Source of the DNA: Acidobacteriota bacterium
GTDB taxonomy: Bacteria > Acidobacteriota > Blastocatellia > Pyrinomonadales > Pyrinomonadaceae
Assembly: GCA_013698055.1 (NCBI GenBank)
Contig: JACCVS010000568.1
Span: 1 to 9,980, forward strand
Length of the DNA: 9,980 nucleotides
Direction of reading: 5' to 3'
The notes under the pieces were generated by a model. That model was not told the DNA's origin and did no database searches. It worked only from the letters and a program-made list of their open reading frames with translations. Each line of letters begins with the position of its first letter. Positions within the stretch are counted from its first letter, which is position 1. This document shows, in pieces, positions 1-7,503 of this stretch. Made by a program: the position numbers and the translations under genes.

Positions 1-117
1 GGTCTCGCCGGATACGCCATCGCAAAGTTCGCAGCCCATCACGCCTATCTGAAACACCTGATGCTGTGGGAAAAACAGAAGGAGTCCAAAGTCCAAAGTC
101 CAAAGTCCAAGGTCTGA
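1..117 (+). CDS. 3' end of an unidentified protein (partial, 38 residues)
   Basis: Frame 1 is open from the window edge to a TGA at 115-117. The visible tail begins GLAGYAIAKFAAHHAYLKHL and ends with a basic, polar stretch. I do not recognise the family. The hydrophobic-then-basic pattern could be the end of a last membrane helix plus a cytosolic tail, but that is a guess. The last 11 residues (ESKVQSPKSKV) are encoded by the (GTCCAAA)n repeat that starts at 84, so the repeat has become part of the coding sequence and supplies the C-terminus. The gene converges on the carboxypeptidase gene that ends at 175. Confidence 0.5.
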   Translation, partial: GLAGYAIAKFAAHHAYLKHLMLWEKQKESKVQSPKSKV

Positions 118-158
118 AATCATGTTCTTGACTTTGGGCTTTGGACTTTGAGCTTTGG
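84..158. repeat. Heptanucleotide (GTCCAAA) repeats arranged as a long hairpin
   Basis: Four head-to-tail copies of GTCCAAA (the last is GTCCAAG) occupy 84-111. The opposite orientation (units ACTTTGG, GCTTTGG, ACTTTGA, GCTTTGG) occupies 131-158. Bases 86-114 pair with 130-158 over 29 positions with four mismatches, leaving a 15-base loop (115-129). The element sits between two convergent genes, so it could stop or stabilise transcripts from both sides, although no T-run follows either arm. Heptamer tandem repeats between genes resemble the short tandem repeats described in cyanobacteria. That is an analogy and not an assignment. Confidence 0.85.
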
Positions 159-173
159 GCTGACTTTTGACGC

Positions 174-192
174 GTCACTTGTTACTTGTCAC
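174..192. repeat. Short (GTGACAA)-type heptamer repeat at the 3' end of the carboxypeptidase gene
   Basis: On the minus strand this reads GTGACAAGTAACAAGTGAC, about two and a half units of the GTGACRA heptamer that forms the hairpin at 2473-2541. The stop codon (175-177) and last codons of the carboxypeptidase gene lie inside it. Because 7 and 3 share no factor, a run of this heptamer gives TGA in every frame of this strand within 21 bases. Confidence 0.7.
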
Positions 193-1428
193 TACGCTTG
201 CGGCTGGCAGCAAGCGTCGCGGAGTCGGGCCGGCGACGACCTGGGGCGTTGCGTTTGCGGTGATGACTTCGGTAAGTAGCTCATCTTCAAGCTGGCGGTT
301 GTCCGCGATGCGGTTGCCTTGATCCAGAATGACAAAGAGAACGAGGCCTTGATCCTGCGTATAAACGATTCCGGCGAGGCTTGTCATTCCGCCATCAACT
401 TCAGCAGTCAATGTGCCCGTCTTGGCAACAACCGCGCCTTCAAGCGCTGTTCCTGCGAGCCTGCGGCGAAGCGTGCCCGCGTCGTCGCTTGCCACCGGCA
501 TGATGTCCGAAGGTTCCAATCCCTGCCGCTTCGCCTCTTCGATCAATGCGCGAATCACCGCTAATATGTCGCGCGCCGTCATCCGATTTTGCTCGCGCCC
601 GGATACAGTTGCAATCGTCACGAAATCCCCTTGCAGCTTTAATTCATCAACGAGAAATTGCCGGACGCCGGGAGCGCCGCCGATCAGAGCGCCAATTTCG
701 TCCGCGATGAAATTGCTCGACCGCGCATTCATGTAAAGCAGCACGTCGCTCAAGGGATTCGAGTTGACGATGACGATTAACTGCCCGCCGGTTTCATCCG
801 CGATATTCGTTTTCGGATTGCCCAGCTTGAGAGCTTTAACGAGACGCCCGGCGGATTCTTCAGGAGAATTGCTAAAGTTAAATTTGAATTCCTGCGAGAC
901 CACGACTTCGCTCAGTCGCTCAATGCCACGCGCGCGCAACTCATTGCCGATGAGATTTGCGCCCGCATCGCCAAACGTCGGGTCATTGCCCTGAACGTAG
1001 AGCCTGCCTTGCGATTTGCTCTTAACATCAATTTGCTCATCAAACAAGACACGTGTTTGGAAGCGATAATTCGCGCCAAGTTTCCTGAGCGCCAGCAGCG
1101 AGGTTGCCAGTTTGACGAGCGACGCGGGATTGAAAGTTACATCTGCGTTCAGTGAAGCGAGAGTACGCTTGCCATCCAGCGTCTCGATTAAAACTCCGTG
1201 TGTCTCCGGCGATTCATTGCGGGATAGATACCACTGAGATGTGTCGAAAGCGGGCTTCTCGCTCGCGGGCTTCCGACTCTCCGTGCTGAGAGTATCCGAG
1301 TCTAAAACCAGGGCGGCTGCGCCCTCTGCAACCGCTCCCACCCGGAGGTGATGAGGTATGTAGGCCAGAGTGGAGACAATGACTAAGCCAACAGCGATCA
1401 TCCAGAGAACAGGTTGGCGACGATTCAA
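175..1428 (-). CDS. dacB: D-alanyl-D-alanine carboxypeptidase / endopeptidase, PBP4-like (peptidase family S13)
   Basis: A periplasmic serine peptidase that trims or cleaves D-Ala-containing peptides of peptidoglycan; low-molecular-weight penicillin-binding protein of the DacB/PBP4 type. With the start at 1428 it has 417 residues. A single hydrophobic segment near residues 8-24 is a signal or anchor. The three penicillin-binding motifs are in order: SxxK (SLVK, Ser103/Lys106), SxN (SSN, Ser237/Asn239) and KTG (336-338, in AKTGTLT). The wide spacing between SxxK and SxN is typical of S13. I chose the TTG at 1426-1428 because GGAGGG (1434-1439) lies five bases upstream. A TTG at 1462-1464 would add 12 residues but has no ribosome binding site and lies close to the likely -10 box. 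The C-terminus (VTSNK) comes from the heptamer repeat. E. coli PBP4 is somewhat longer, so part of the insertion domain may be reduced. Confidence 0.9.
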   Translation of the reverse strand: MNRRQPVLWMIAVGLVIVSTLAYIPHHLRVGAVAEGAAALVLDSDTLSTESRKPASEKPAFDTSQWYLSRNESPETHGVLIETLDGKRTLASLNADVTFNPASLVKLATSLLALRKLGANYRFQTRVLFDEQIDVKSKSQGRLYVQGNDPTFGDAGANLIGNELRARGIERLSEVVVSQEFKFNFSNSPEESAGRLVKALKLGNPKTNIADETGGQLIVIVNSNPLSDVLLYMNARSSNFIADEIGALIGGAPGVRQFLVDELKLQGDFVTIATVSGREQNRMTARDILAVIRALIEEAKRQGLEPSDIMPVASDDAGTLRRRLAGTALEGAVVAKTGTLTAEVDGGMTSLAGIVYTQDQGLVLFVILDQGNRIADNRQLEDELLTEVITANATPQVVAGPTPRRLLPAASVVTSNK

Positions 1429-1433
1429 AACTT

Positions 1434-1439
1434 CCCTCC
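1434..1439 (-). promoter_or_regulatory. Ribosome binding site GGAGGG deciding the dacB start
   Basis: GGAGGG on the minus strand is followed after AAGTT by TTG (1428-1426) in frame with the carboxypeptidase. It is the only good Shine-Dalgarno match near the 5' end of this gene and argues for 1428 over 1464. Confidence 0.65.
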
Positions 1440-1480
1440 GGCACGTTTCTTTTGTCTTCCGCAATACAGACCAAAGCCGT

Positions 1481-1510
1481 ATGATGCTTAAAGCTCAGAG
1501 CGCCCGTCAA
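1481..1510 (-). promoter_or_regulatory. Candidate sigma70-type promoter for dacB
   Basis: On the minus strand TTGACG (1510-1505) is followed after 18 bases by CATCAT (1486-1481). These match the consensus boxes at 5/6 and 4/6. Transcription would start near 1474 and give a leader of about 45 bases to the start at 1428. The call rests on box similarity alone. Confidence 0.4.
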
Positions 1511-1559
1511 GCTCGACGCTGTTCTATTTAACGGACCCTTGCCGACACAACACTTTAAT

Positions 1560-2468
1560 ATGATTTTTTTTACAGGCTTCTTTTTTGTGGAAGGCTTGCT
1601 GGGATTGCCGCTGTGGTTGACGTGTACCTTCGTCGCCGTTTTCGGCGCGATTATCGGCAGCTTTCTCAATGTCGTGATTCATCGGCTTCCCCGCGACGAG
1701 TCAATTGTTTTCCCGAATTCACGTTGCCCATCATGCGAAGCGAAGATTGGCCCGCTGGATAATCTGCCGATCATCAGCTACCTCGTCCTGCGCGGTCGTT
1801 GCCGCGCCTGCCGCGCTCCCATCTCAATACGCTATCCGGCGGTTGAAGCGCTGACGGCACTGCTCTACGCGGCGGTCTTTCTCGCTGATTTTTACTGGCG
1901 CGGTGGATTAACGCTCATTATCCTCTTCGACCTAATCTTCGTGACGGCGCTCGTCGCACTCATCTTCATTGATGCCGAGCACATGCTTTTGCCGAACGCG
2001 ATCACATATCCGGGAATTGTCTTTGCCATTATTGCCCGCCTTTCGCTTCCCTACCTCGTCGGCATCAATGCTTTTGAAGACCTTCCGCAACTCGCATATG
2101 GTCCGTTCTCGACGTGGCCGTTGTGGGCTTCGTCGCTCATTGGAGCAGTTCTCGGGGCGCTCGCTGGCGGGGGAAGTTTGTGGCTGATGGGCTGGCTCTG
2201 GGAGAGGTTGCGCGGTGTGGAGGCGATGGGCCTGGGCGATGTCAAGATGATGTTTATGGTCGGCGCATACCTCGGCTGGCGGTTGACGATTTTGACAATT
2301 TTCTTAGGGGTTCTTTCAGGCTCGATCATCGGCGTCGGCCTGATGGCGCGGCGCGGTGAAAAAGACATGCAGATGCAACTACCCTTCGGCATCTTCTTAG
2401 GAATTGGCTCGATCTCCGCCCTGCTCATCGGCTCACGAATTATCGCGTGGTACGCATCGCAATTTTAA
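1560..2468 (+). CDS. pilD: Prepilin peptidase / N-methyltransferase (type IV pilus or type II secretion, family A24A)
   Basis: An inner-membrane aspartic peptidase that cleaves the leader of type IV prepilins or pseudopilins and N-methylates the new N-terminus. With ATG 1560 the protein has 302 residues. The N-terminal domain begins with the family signature GSFLNVVIHRLP. It is followed by two zinc-type cysteine pairs (CPSC, Cys56/59, and CRAC, Cys81/84), so it is the two-domain bifunctional form. Several membrane helices follow. The catalytic aspartates are Asp138 (IDAEHMLLP) and Asp227 (GLGDVKMM), both in the usual context. A TTG at 1539 would add seven residues. Neither start has a clear ribosome binding site, and ATG 1560 is preferred for its codon. 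The gene is divergent from dacB and is followed 86 bases later by a histidine kinase in the same direction. No pilin or other pilus gene is in the window. Confidence 0.93.
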   Translation: MIFFTGFFFVEGLLGLPLWLTCTFVAVFGAIIGSFLNVVIHRLPRDESIVFPNSRCPSCEAKIGPLDNLPIISYLVLRGRCRACRAPISIRYPAVEALTALLYAAVFLADFYWRGGLTLIILFDLIFVTALVALIFIDAEHMLLPNAITYPGIVFAIIARLSLPYLVGINAFEDLPQLAYGPFSTWPLWASSLIGAVLGALAGGGSLWLMGWLWERLRGVEAMGLGDVKMMFMVGAYLGWRLTILTIFLGVLSGSIIGVGLMARRGEKDMQMQLPFGIFLGIGSISALLIGSRIIAWYASQF

Positions 2469-2472
2469 CTAC

Positions 2473-2541
2473 AGTGACGAGTGACAAGTGACGAGTGTCG
2501 AGCAAGAAAATGCTTTAACTCGTCACTTGTCACTCGTCACT
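2473..2541. repeat. Heptanucleotide (GTGACRA) repeats forming a perfect 24-bp hairpin
   Basis: The left arm has units GTGACGA, GTGACAA, GTGACGA, GTG from 2474. The right arm is the inverse (TCGTCAC, TTGTCAC, TCGTCAC, TTGTCAC) at 2520-2547. Bases 2473-2496 pair without mismatch with 2518-2541, leaving a 21-base loop. The element fills nearly the whole gap between the prepilin peptidase stop (2468) and the kinase ATG (2555). In the plus direction its left arm carries stop codons in all frames. No T-run follows, so it is not a standard intrinsic terminator, but it could slow polymerase, block nucleases or mask the kinase start region. Confidence 0.92.
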
Positions 2542-2554
2542 TGTCACTGTTCTT

Positions 2555-4000
2555 ATGGTTAATCGAACTCGGCTGGTGCTGATGATGCTGGGGGGCGTGA
2601 TTCTGCTCTCCGGTCTCTTTGCACTGGGTCTCAGCTATTTTGCTCCCGACACGGCGGCTGCTCGTGGCCCGGTTCTTCTCTCTGTCTTCATCGCCATCCT
2701 CCTTGTCAGTCTTCTCTCCATCATCCTGCTTCTCCGGCGATTGCTACGCCCTTATCGTCAGTTAGTAGGCGAAGCCGAGCGTGCGCCTGTGGCCGCGCGT
2801 GCAACCAAACCGCGTGATGAGGGGCAGTTTGTGCTTGAGACTTTTCAAACAATTGTCGCGCAGTTGCAGGCGCAGCAGAGAGAGCTTGAAGCCTTGAGCG
2901 CGCGTGACCGCGCGCGCGCCGCTTCAGCAGAGAGATTCAGCGAACGCATAGTGGCGAGCGTTCCTTCCGGCCTCATCGCATTTGATGCGAACGGATTGGC
3001 GACCGTCGTCAATGCTCCGGCGCGGGCATTGGTTGAAGCCGAAGGTGGTGAGATCGAAGGCCGGAGCGTGCGCGAGTTGCTTGGCAACTCTCCTGATTTG
3101 GCTGAGATGGTCGAGAGGTGCTTGCAAACCGGAGAGGTCTACCGGCGTGAGGAGGTCACGGCGACGGGAAATGTGGGTCAAGTCAGGCGTCTCGGCGCGA
3201 CGGTCGCACCAATTGATCTCAGCACTCAACCGGACGGCGCACGTGGGGCGCTCTGCCTGTTGACGGATTTAACAGAGGTCTTGCAACTGCGCGAACAGGT
3301 TGCGCTCAAAAGGAATCTGGAGAGCCTCGGCGAGATGTCCGCCGGATTGGCACACGAATTTAAGAACGCGCTGGCGACACTTCACGGCTACGCTCAATTG
3401 ATGCAGAGCCTCAAGCTGGATGATAGCGGGCAGGAGGCTTCAACAGCGCTGTTGCAGGAGGTGCGAAACCTCTCCGAGATGGTCACGGCCTTTCTCAATT
3501 TTGCGCGTCCGCAGCCGCTCGATCTCACTGACGTTTCGCTTCGCGAGTTGATCGCAGAGTGTGCGCTGGAATTGCGCGCACTCTACGAGGAGCGACGCGT
3601 AGAATTAATCCTTGAAGGCAATTTCGCAGACGTGCGCGTGGATGAGCGCATGCTTAGGCAGGCTCTGCTTAATTTAATCCGCAACGCTGCTGAAGCGATT
3701 GGCGAAGAAAGCGCGGACAGGCGAGTTCAAGTGCGCGGCTTAAGCCAGCATGATGCAACAGGAACAGCCAGTGCAAGCGTGGAGATTCAGGATACAGGCG
3801 AGGGCATCGAGCCGAACAATCTGCAACGAATCTTCATTCCATTTTTCACGACGAAATCAGCGGGGCATGGCGTCGGATTAGCATTAGCGCATCGGGTCAT
3901 CACAGATCACGGCGGCACGCTGACAGCGGCCAACGCACATGAAGGCGGCGCGATTTTTACGATTAGATTGCCGGAGCAAGCAACGATTAATCCCAATTGA
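2555..4000 (+). CDS. Sensor histidine kinase with PAS domain, NtrB-like
   Basis: A membrane-bound two-component sensor of 481 residues. Two hydrophobic helices (about 7-30 and 39-60) enclose only a short loop, so the signal is probably sensed in the membrane or by the cytoplasmic PAS domain. A helical, coiled-coil-prone linker (about 90-125) follows, then a PAS domain (about 130-240, containing SVPSGLIAFDANG). The dimerisation box holds the phosphorylated His267 (LAHEFKN). The ATPase domain shows the N box (NLIRNAAEA, Asn377), G1 (DTGEGI, from Asp413), F box (IFIPFFTTK) and G2 (GHGVGLALA, from Gly437). The order matches NtrB-class kinases that pair with sigma54 activators, but no such regulator is in the window. 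The start ATG has no ribosome binding site because the region upstream is the heptamer hairpin. Co-transcription with pilD is likely. A PilS-like role in pilus control is possible but unproven, and PilS normally has more membrane helices. Confidence 0.93.
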   Translation: MVNRTRLVLMMLGGVILLSGLFALGLSYFAPDTAAARGPVLLSVFIAILLVSLLSIILLLRRLLRPYRQLVGEAERAPVAARATKPRDEGQFVLETFQTIVAQLQAQQRELEALSARDRARAASAERFSERIVASVPSGLIAFDANGLATVVNAPARALVEAEGGEIEGRSVRELLGNSPDLAEMVERCLQTGEVYRREEVTATGNVGQVRRLGATVAPIDLSTQPDGARGALCLLTDLTEVLQLREQVALKRNLESLGEMSAGLAHEFKNALATLHGYAQLMQSLKLDDSGQEASTALLQEVRNLSEMVTAFLNFARPQPLDLTDVSLRELIAECALELRALYEERRVELILEGNFADVRVDERMLRQALLNLIRNAAEAIGEESADRRVQVRGLSQHDATGTASASVEIQDTGEGIEPNNLQRIFIPFFTTKSAGHGVGLALAHRVITDHGGTLTAANAHEGGAIFTIRLPEQATINPN

Positions 4001-4131
4001 TTGCAGTTTCCCAAGTCCCATCAAGGCATCTCACAACACCCCGTCAATTTATTGTCTGCAAGGAATGATGAAAGATTATGTATCCATGCAGGGACGGCTG
4101 AAACGAGCTTTGCCTTTAGATTCAGTCATCC

Positions 4132-5019
4132 CTATGGATTTGAGCTTGCGCCGCCCGCCACGCCACCTTTCAAAGTCAGAATTACAATTTCGGGTGGAAC
4201 GCGAAAGCGGACAGGAATGATACTCGTGCCGATTCCTGATGTGACGAACAAATGATGATTGTTCTCGATAATGTGCCCGATGGCATAGCGCTGGCCGTAC
4301 TCCGAAGGCACCTTGAGGCGTCCGAAGAAGGGGAAATTAACTTGCCCGCCGTGTGTGTGCCCGGCTAAAGTGAGAATGACTCTCGAAGGAATTAGCACAA
4401 AGAGATCAGGGTTATGCGTCAGCACGATGACAGGATTTTCGTCCGTAACTTTTTGCAGCGTCCCTTCTATGTCTGTGCGATTTGTCCACGCATCTGTCAG
4501 ACCGGCCAACCAGATTGATTGACCGTCGCGCTCAATTCGCGCTACATCATTTTCGAGAACGCGAATGCCAACGGATTCAAGAGAGCGCTGCACGCGCGGG
4601 CCGTCGTACCACCAATCATGATTGCCAAGTACCGCGAAGACACCGTGACGAGCGCGCAAACCTTTGAGATTCTCCGCAATTGATTCTGGCTCGACCTGTG
4701 TCCCTCCCACTACGCCCTGAATCATAAAGTCTCCGAGTAGGACGATTAAATCTGGTTGCGCCTGGTTAACCTGCGAGACGATATAATGCACCTTTTCCGC
4801 ATCAATGAAAGGTGAGCCGACATGCAAATCCGAGAGGACAGCAATCTTCAGGTTGCCAAAACTCGAAGGCCAGTTCGCTAACTCTATCGCCTCCTCTTTG
4901 ACTACTAATCTGTTCGGCTCAATAAAGAGTGTCCAGATTCCGGTCAGCACGAGAATGAGCGCCAGCGCGGCGGCTGCGATCAGGAAAACTCGTTTCTTTC
5001 GATTTTTCTGTATTGTCAT
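4132..5019 (-). CDS. Membrane-anchored calcineurin-like metallophosphoesterase (YkuE/YaeI/LpxG-like)
   Basis: A two-metal phosphoesterase of 295 residues anchored by one N-terminal helix (about 11-33), preceded by basic residues that favour a cytoplasmic N-terminus. All five metal-binding blocks are present: DLH (Asp64, His66), GD (96-97), GNHD (Asn133, His134, Asp135), TH (His202) and GHTH (220-223, in GHTHGGQ). This order and the GGQ after the last block fit the YkuE-type branch. Members of that branch act on phosphodiesters or lipid-linked pyrophosphates; chlamydial LpxG, a UDP-diacylglucosamine pyrophosphatase of lipid A synthesis, is of similar build. Substrate cannot be read from the sequence. 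The gene starts 21 bases after the UbiD stop and is likely in the same transcript. It converges on the kinase gene; the 131 bases between them (4001-4131) show no clear hairpin or T-run. Confidence 0.9.
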   Translation of the reverse strand: MTIQKNRKKRVFLIAAAALALILVLTGIWTLFIEPNRLVVKEEAIELANWPSSFGNLKIAVLSDLHVGSPFIDAEKVHYIVSQVNQAQPDLIVLLGDFMIQGVVGGTQVEPESIAENLKGLRARHGVFAVLGNHDWWYDGPRVQRSLESVGIRVLENDVARIERDGQSIWLAGLTDAWTNRTDIEGTLQKVTDENPVIVLTHNPDLFVLIPSRVILTLAGHTHGGQVNFPFFGRLKVPSEYGQRYAIGHIIENNHHLFVTSGIGTSIIPVRFRVPPEIVILTLKGGVAGGASSNP

Positions 5020-5040
5020 CGCCCGAATATCGAAGCGTCT

Positions 5041-6816
5041 CTATTCAGCTTGCCAGTTTGCGCCATCAGGGAAATATTCGCGCCACCGCTTATCAACAAC
5101 CTCATCGATGTCCGACCGGACGATTAACTCAGCCGGATAGCCGGGCTTCATGCGCGCGTCCACCACGATGGGCGTGCTATATGACAGATGGTGACGAACA
5201 ATTTTCGTCTCCGCCGCGTAAATGTCTGCTGCAGGCTCGAACCGCGTCCACGTCGCCCAGAGAAAATCAGCCGTCTTGCGCGCCACGCTCGCATCGTCAT
5301 GCAAAACAACGAACGGCCATCCGGCGAAGACTTCTTCTCGTGCCAACCGTGTAGCCTGCGCCGGGTCTTCGGCGTATGGTGTTCCTTCAATTACCAAACA
5401 ACCGCCGCAAAAAACTTCCGCACGTTTGACATCGCGCGGCAATTCTCCTCTGAACTCGCGCGGCAACTCGCGCACGGCTTCACCCAGCCCGAGAAGTATC
5501 GCTTTACTTCCTTCATTCACCTTGCCGCTCGTGTAATCGAGCGTGTCCATCGAAACATTGGAGAAGACGAATAAATCGCTCTCGAATCGCGCGCGCGCCA
5601 GAACATGCTCAAAGAGCTTGCGGAAATCCTTCAAATCCTGCGGCGTGTCCGTCAGGATAAGAAACTTCGTCAGCGAGAGCTGACCTTCGCCTAAGATTCT
5701 GAATCCTGAGACGAGAGCTTCGCGTTTGTAACGCTCCTTCACGACAGCCGCCGCCAGCGAGTGAAAGCCTGTTTCGCCGTATGACCAGAGGTCGCGCACG
5801 CTCGGCATGACAAGCGGGAAAAGCGGCGAGAGGAGTTTCTGCAAATAGTCGCCGATGAAGAAATCTTCCTGGCGCGGCTTGCCCACGACTGTTGCCGGGT
5901 AAATCGCATCGCGGCGATGAAAGACCGCCTCGACGTGAAAAACCGGGTAATCGTGCTGCAAGGAATAGTAACCGTAGTGATCGCCGAACGGTCCTTCGGG
6001 TCTTTTCTCAAGGGGCGGAACATTTCCTACCAGAGCAAATTCTGCTTCCGCCACAAGCCTGTGCCCTGCTCCGAGCGGGTTCTTCGCCATCCTCACTTTC
6101 TCGCCCGCCAGCACGGAAGCCAGCACCAGCTCAGGAATATCTTCGGGCAGCGGCGCAATCGCGGCGAGAATCAACGCGGGCGGCCCACCCAGAAACATCG
6201 TCACGGGGAGCGATTGATTGGCGCGTTCTGCTTCGTGATAGTGAAAGCCGCCGCCTTTGTGTATCTGCCAGTGCAGGCCGGTCGTTTGCGCGTCGTAACG
6301 CTGCATTCGATACATGCCGAGATTGTGCTTGCCCGTCGAAGGATGCTCCGTGTAAACGAGCGGGAGCGTAAAGAATGGTCCACCGTCTTCCTGCCACGTC
6401 GTCAAAACCGGCAACTCATTAAGCCTCGCCGGATTGTCTATCACCTGTGTGACCGGCGCGCGGCTGGTGTTGCGTGTGCCCAGTTTGAGAGCTTCCAAAG
6501 CAAGAGCGCGGTGCTGCCAGAGCTTCGCGGGTCGCGGAGGCAGGAGAGATTCAGCCACATGCACAACCTCGCGCACAAGCGCCTCCGGCTTCGGTCCGAA
6601 CGCGCGCTCGATGCGGCGCTCTGTCCCGAAGAGATTGGTCACTACCGGGTAGCGGCTGCCTTTGACGTTCTTGAAGAGCAAGGCCGGGCCACCACGATCA
6701 ATGACGCGCCGATGGACTTCCGCCAGCTCCAGGTATGGATCAACTTCAGATTCTACATGGACGAGATCGTTTTCGCGTTCGAGCAGGTCTAGGAATGAGC
6801 GCAGGTTTGGGTGCAT
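5041..6816 (-). CDS. UbiD-family decarboxylase (prenylated-FMN dependent), possibly menaquinone pathway
   Basis: A 591-residue UbiD-type (de)carboxylase. These enzymes use prenylated FMN made by a UbiX partner to remove carboxyl groups from aromatic or unsaturated acids. The catalytic E-R-E/D set is visible: Arg170 (GMYRMQ), Glu274 and Asp279 in the hallmark PEGPFGDHYGYY. Asn165, a His in FHYHEAE (192 or 194) and Glu229 fit the metal and phosphate site. It is about 90 residues longer than E. coli UbiD. Long forms of this kind are common in bacteria with alternative menaquinone routes (the SCO4490/HP1476-like group), so a menaquinone role is the best guess; aromatic acid degradation cannot be excluded. 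No UbiX gene is in the window. The ATG at 6816 has no Shine-Dalgarno, but a TATACT box lies 10 bases upstream. The phosphoesterase gene follows after 21 bases. Confidence 0.92.
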   Translation of the reverse strand: MHPNLRSFLDLLERENDLVHVESEVDPYLELAEVHRRVIDRGGPALLFKNVKGSRYPVVTNLFGTERRIERAFGPKPEALVREVVHVAESLLPPRPAKLWQHRALALEALKLGTRNTSRAPVTQVIDNPARLNELPVLTTWQEDGGPFFTLPLVYTEHPSTGKHNLGMYRMQRYDAQTTGLHWQIHKGGGFHYHEAERANQSLPVTMFLGGPPALILAAIAPLPEDIPELVLASVLAGEKVRMAKNPLGAGHRLVAEAEFALVGNVPPLEKRPEGPFGDHYGYYSLQHDYPVFHVEAVFHRRDAIYPATVVGKPRQEDFFIGDYLQKLLSPLFPLVMPSVRDLWSYGETGFHSLAAAVVKERYKREALVSGFRILGEGQLSLTKFLILTDTPQDLKDFRKLFEHVLARARFESDLFVFSNVSMDTLDYTSGKVNEGSKAILLGLGEAVRELPREFRGELPRDVKRAEVFCGGCLVIEGTPYAEDPAQATRLAREEVFAGWPFVVLHDDASVARKTADFLWATWTRFEPAADIYAAETKIVRHHLSYSTPIVVDARMKPGYPAELIVRSDIDEVVDKRWREYFPDGANWQAE

Positions 6817-6826
6817 GTGAGGGGAC

Positions 6827-6832
6827 AGTATA
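6827..6832 (-). promoter_or_regulatory. Possible -10 box (TATACT) for a nearly leaderless ubiD-type transcript
   Basis: TATACT on the minus strand ends 10 bases before the decarboxylase ATG, so a transcript would start about four bases before the codon. There is no Shine-Dalgarno in this stretch, which is consistent with leaderless translation. No convincing -35 box is present at the right distance, so the call is weak. Confidence 0.25.
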
Positions 6833-6876
6833 GCTGTGAGCGTTGAGTATTAGAAAGCTAGACATTCATCCCACAA

Positions 6877-7503
6877 TCATCTCTGAGGCGATGATTCACC
6901 ATTCCCGACTTGTCTGGGTCGAGTTGACGTGTTGGCTGGTGTCTCTCCGAGGCGCTGCTCAATCTCGCGCGCAGCGAGTTGCGCGGCTTCGGCTACTTTC
7001 GGATCAAAGGATTCCGAATAAGGCTTGAGGCGTTCGAGCGTGCTTGCATCGCCTGTTTTCGCCAGAACTTCGAGGAGCTTGATCTGCGTGTTGCCGTTCA
7101 TGCGCTCAAGGAAGAGGTAGAGCGGTTCGGGTGTTTCCAGAGTTTTCAGATAACGGCTCGCTTGAGCCGTGCGCGAAGAATCGAGCGCCTGAACAACTGC
7201 GAAAAGTGCTTCTGTTTTCCCGATGCGATAGAGCGCCCAGTCGAGCGCTAGTTTGACGCGCTGATTCTTCTCCTGAAGCCGGTAGCCTTCGAGCAGCTTG
7301 CGATTGTTCGTCGTGGCGAGCCGCGCTAATTCTTCGGCGGCGCGCTGTCGCTCCAGCGGGTCGCGACTCGTAAGTTGTTTCTGCGTTGCGGCGTTGTCAT
7401 TCCCGACTGTTTCTTCATCTTCACCCGACTGCGCGCGGACGCTCGCTGCGCCTGACACAATCAACAGTAAGATTAGGCAGAGCGTCTTTTTCAATGAATC
7501 CAT
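6877..7503 (-). CDS. Exported protein of unknown function with HEAT-like helical repeats
   Basis: A 208-residue protein with a clear Sec signal peptide: MDSLKK, a hydrophobic core (LCLILLLIVSG) and a likely cut after VRA-Q near residue 25. After an acidic, Asn/Gln-rich linker the rest is predicted alpha-helical, with paired helices that look like degenerate HEAT/ARM repeats (LERQRAAEELARLA, then IKLLEVLAKTGDASTLERL and KVAEAAQLAAREIEQRL). It ends in a Thr/Pro/Ser/Arg-rich tail. HEAT arrays usually bind proteins; no catalytic motif is seen. The start is well supported by GGAGG (7508-7512) four bases before ATG. It precedes the decarboxylase gene by 60 bases on the same strand, but a separate promoter there is possible. 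No specific function can be assigned. Confidence 0.75.
   Translation of the reverse strand: MDSLKKTLCLILLLIVSGAASVRAQSGEDEETVGNDNAATQKQLTSRDPLERQRAAEELARLATTNNRKLLEGYRLQEKNQRVKLALDWALYRIGKTEALFAVVQALDSSRTAQASRYLKTLETPEPLYLFLERMNGNTQIKLLEVLAKTGDASTLERLKPYSESFDPKVAEAAQLAAREIEQRLGETPANTSTRPRQVGNGESSPQR

Noticed and set aside
84..192. CRISPR array
   Set aside because: The repeats are seven bases, contiguous and inverted, with no unique spacers.
4001..4131. Terminator or small gene between the convergent kinase and phosphoesterase genes
   Set aside because: No stable hairpin, T-run or ribosome binding site could be found there.
5188..6792. Long plus-strand frames opposite the UbiD-type gene
   Set aside because: They are shadows in GC-rich coding sequence; the minus-strand product has a full set of UbiD motifs over its whole length.
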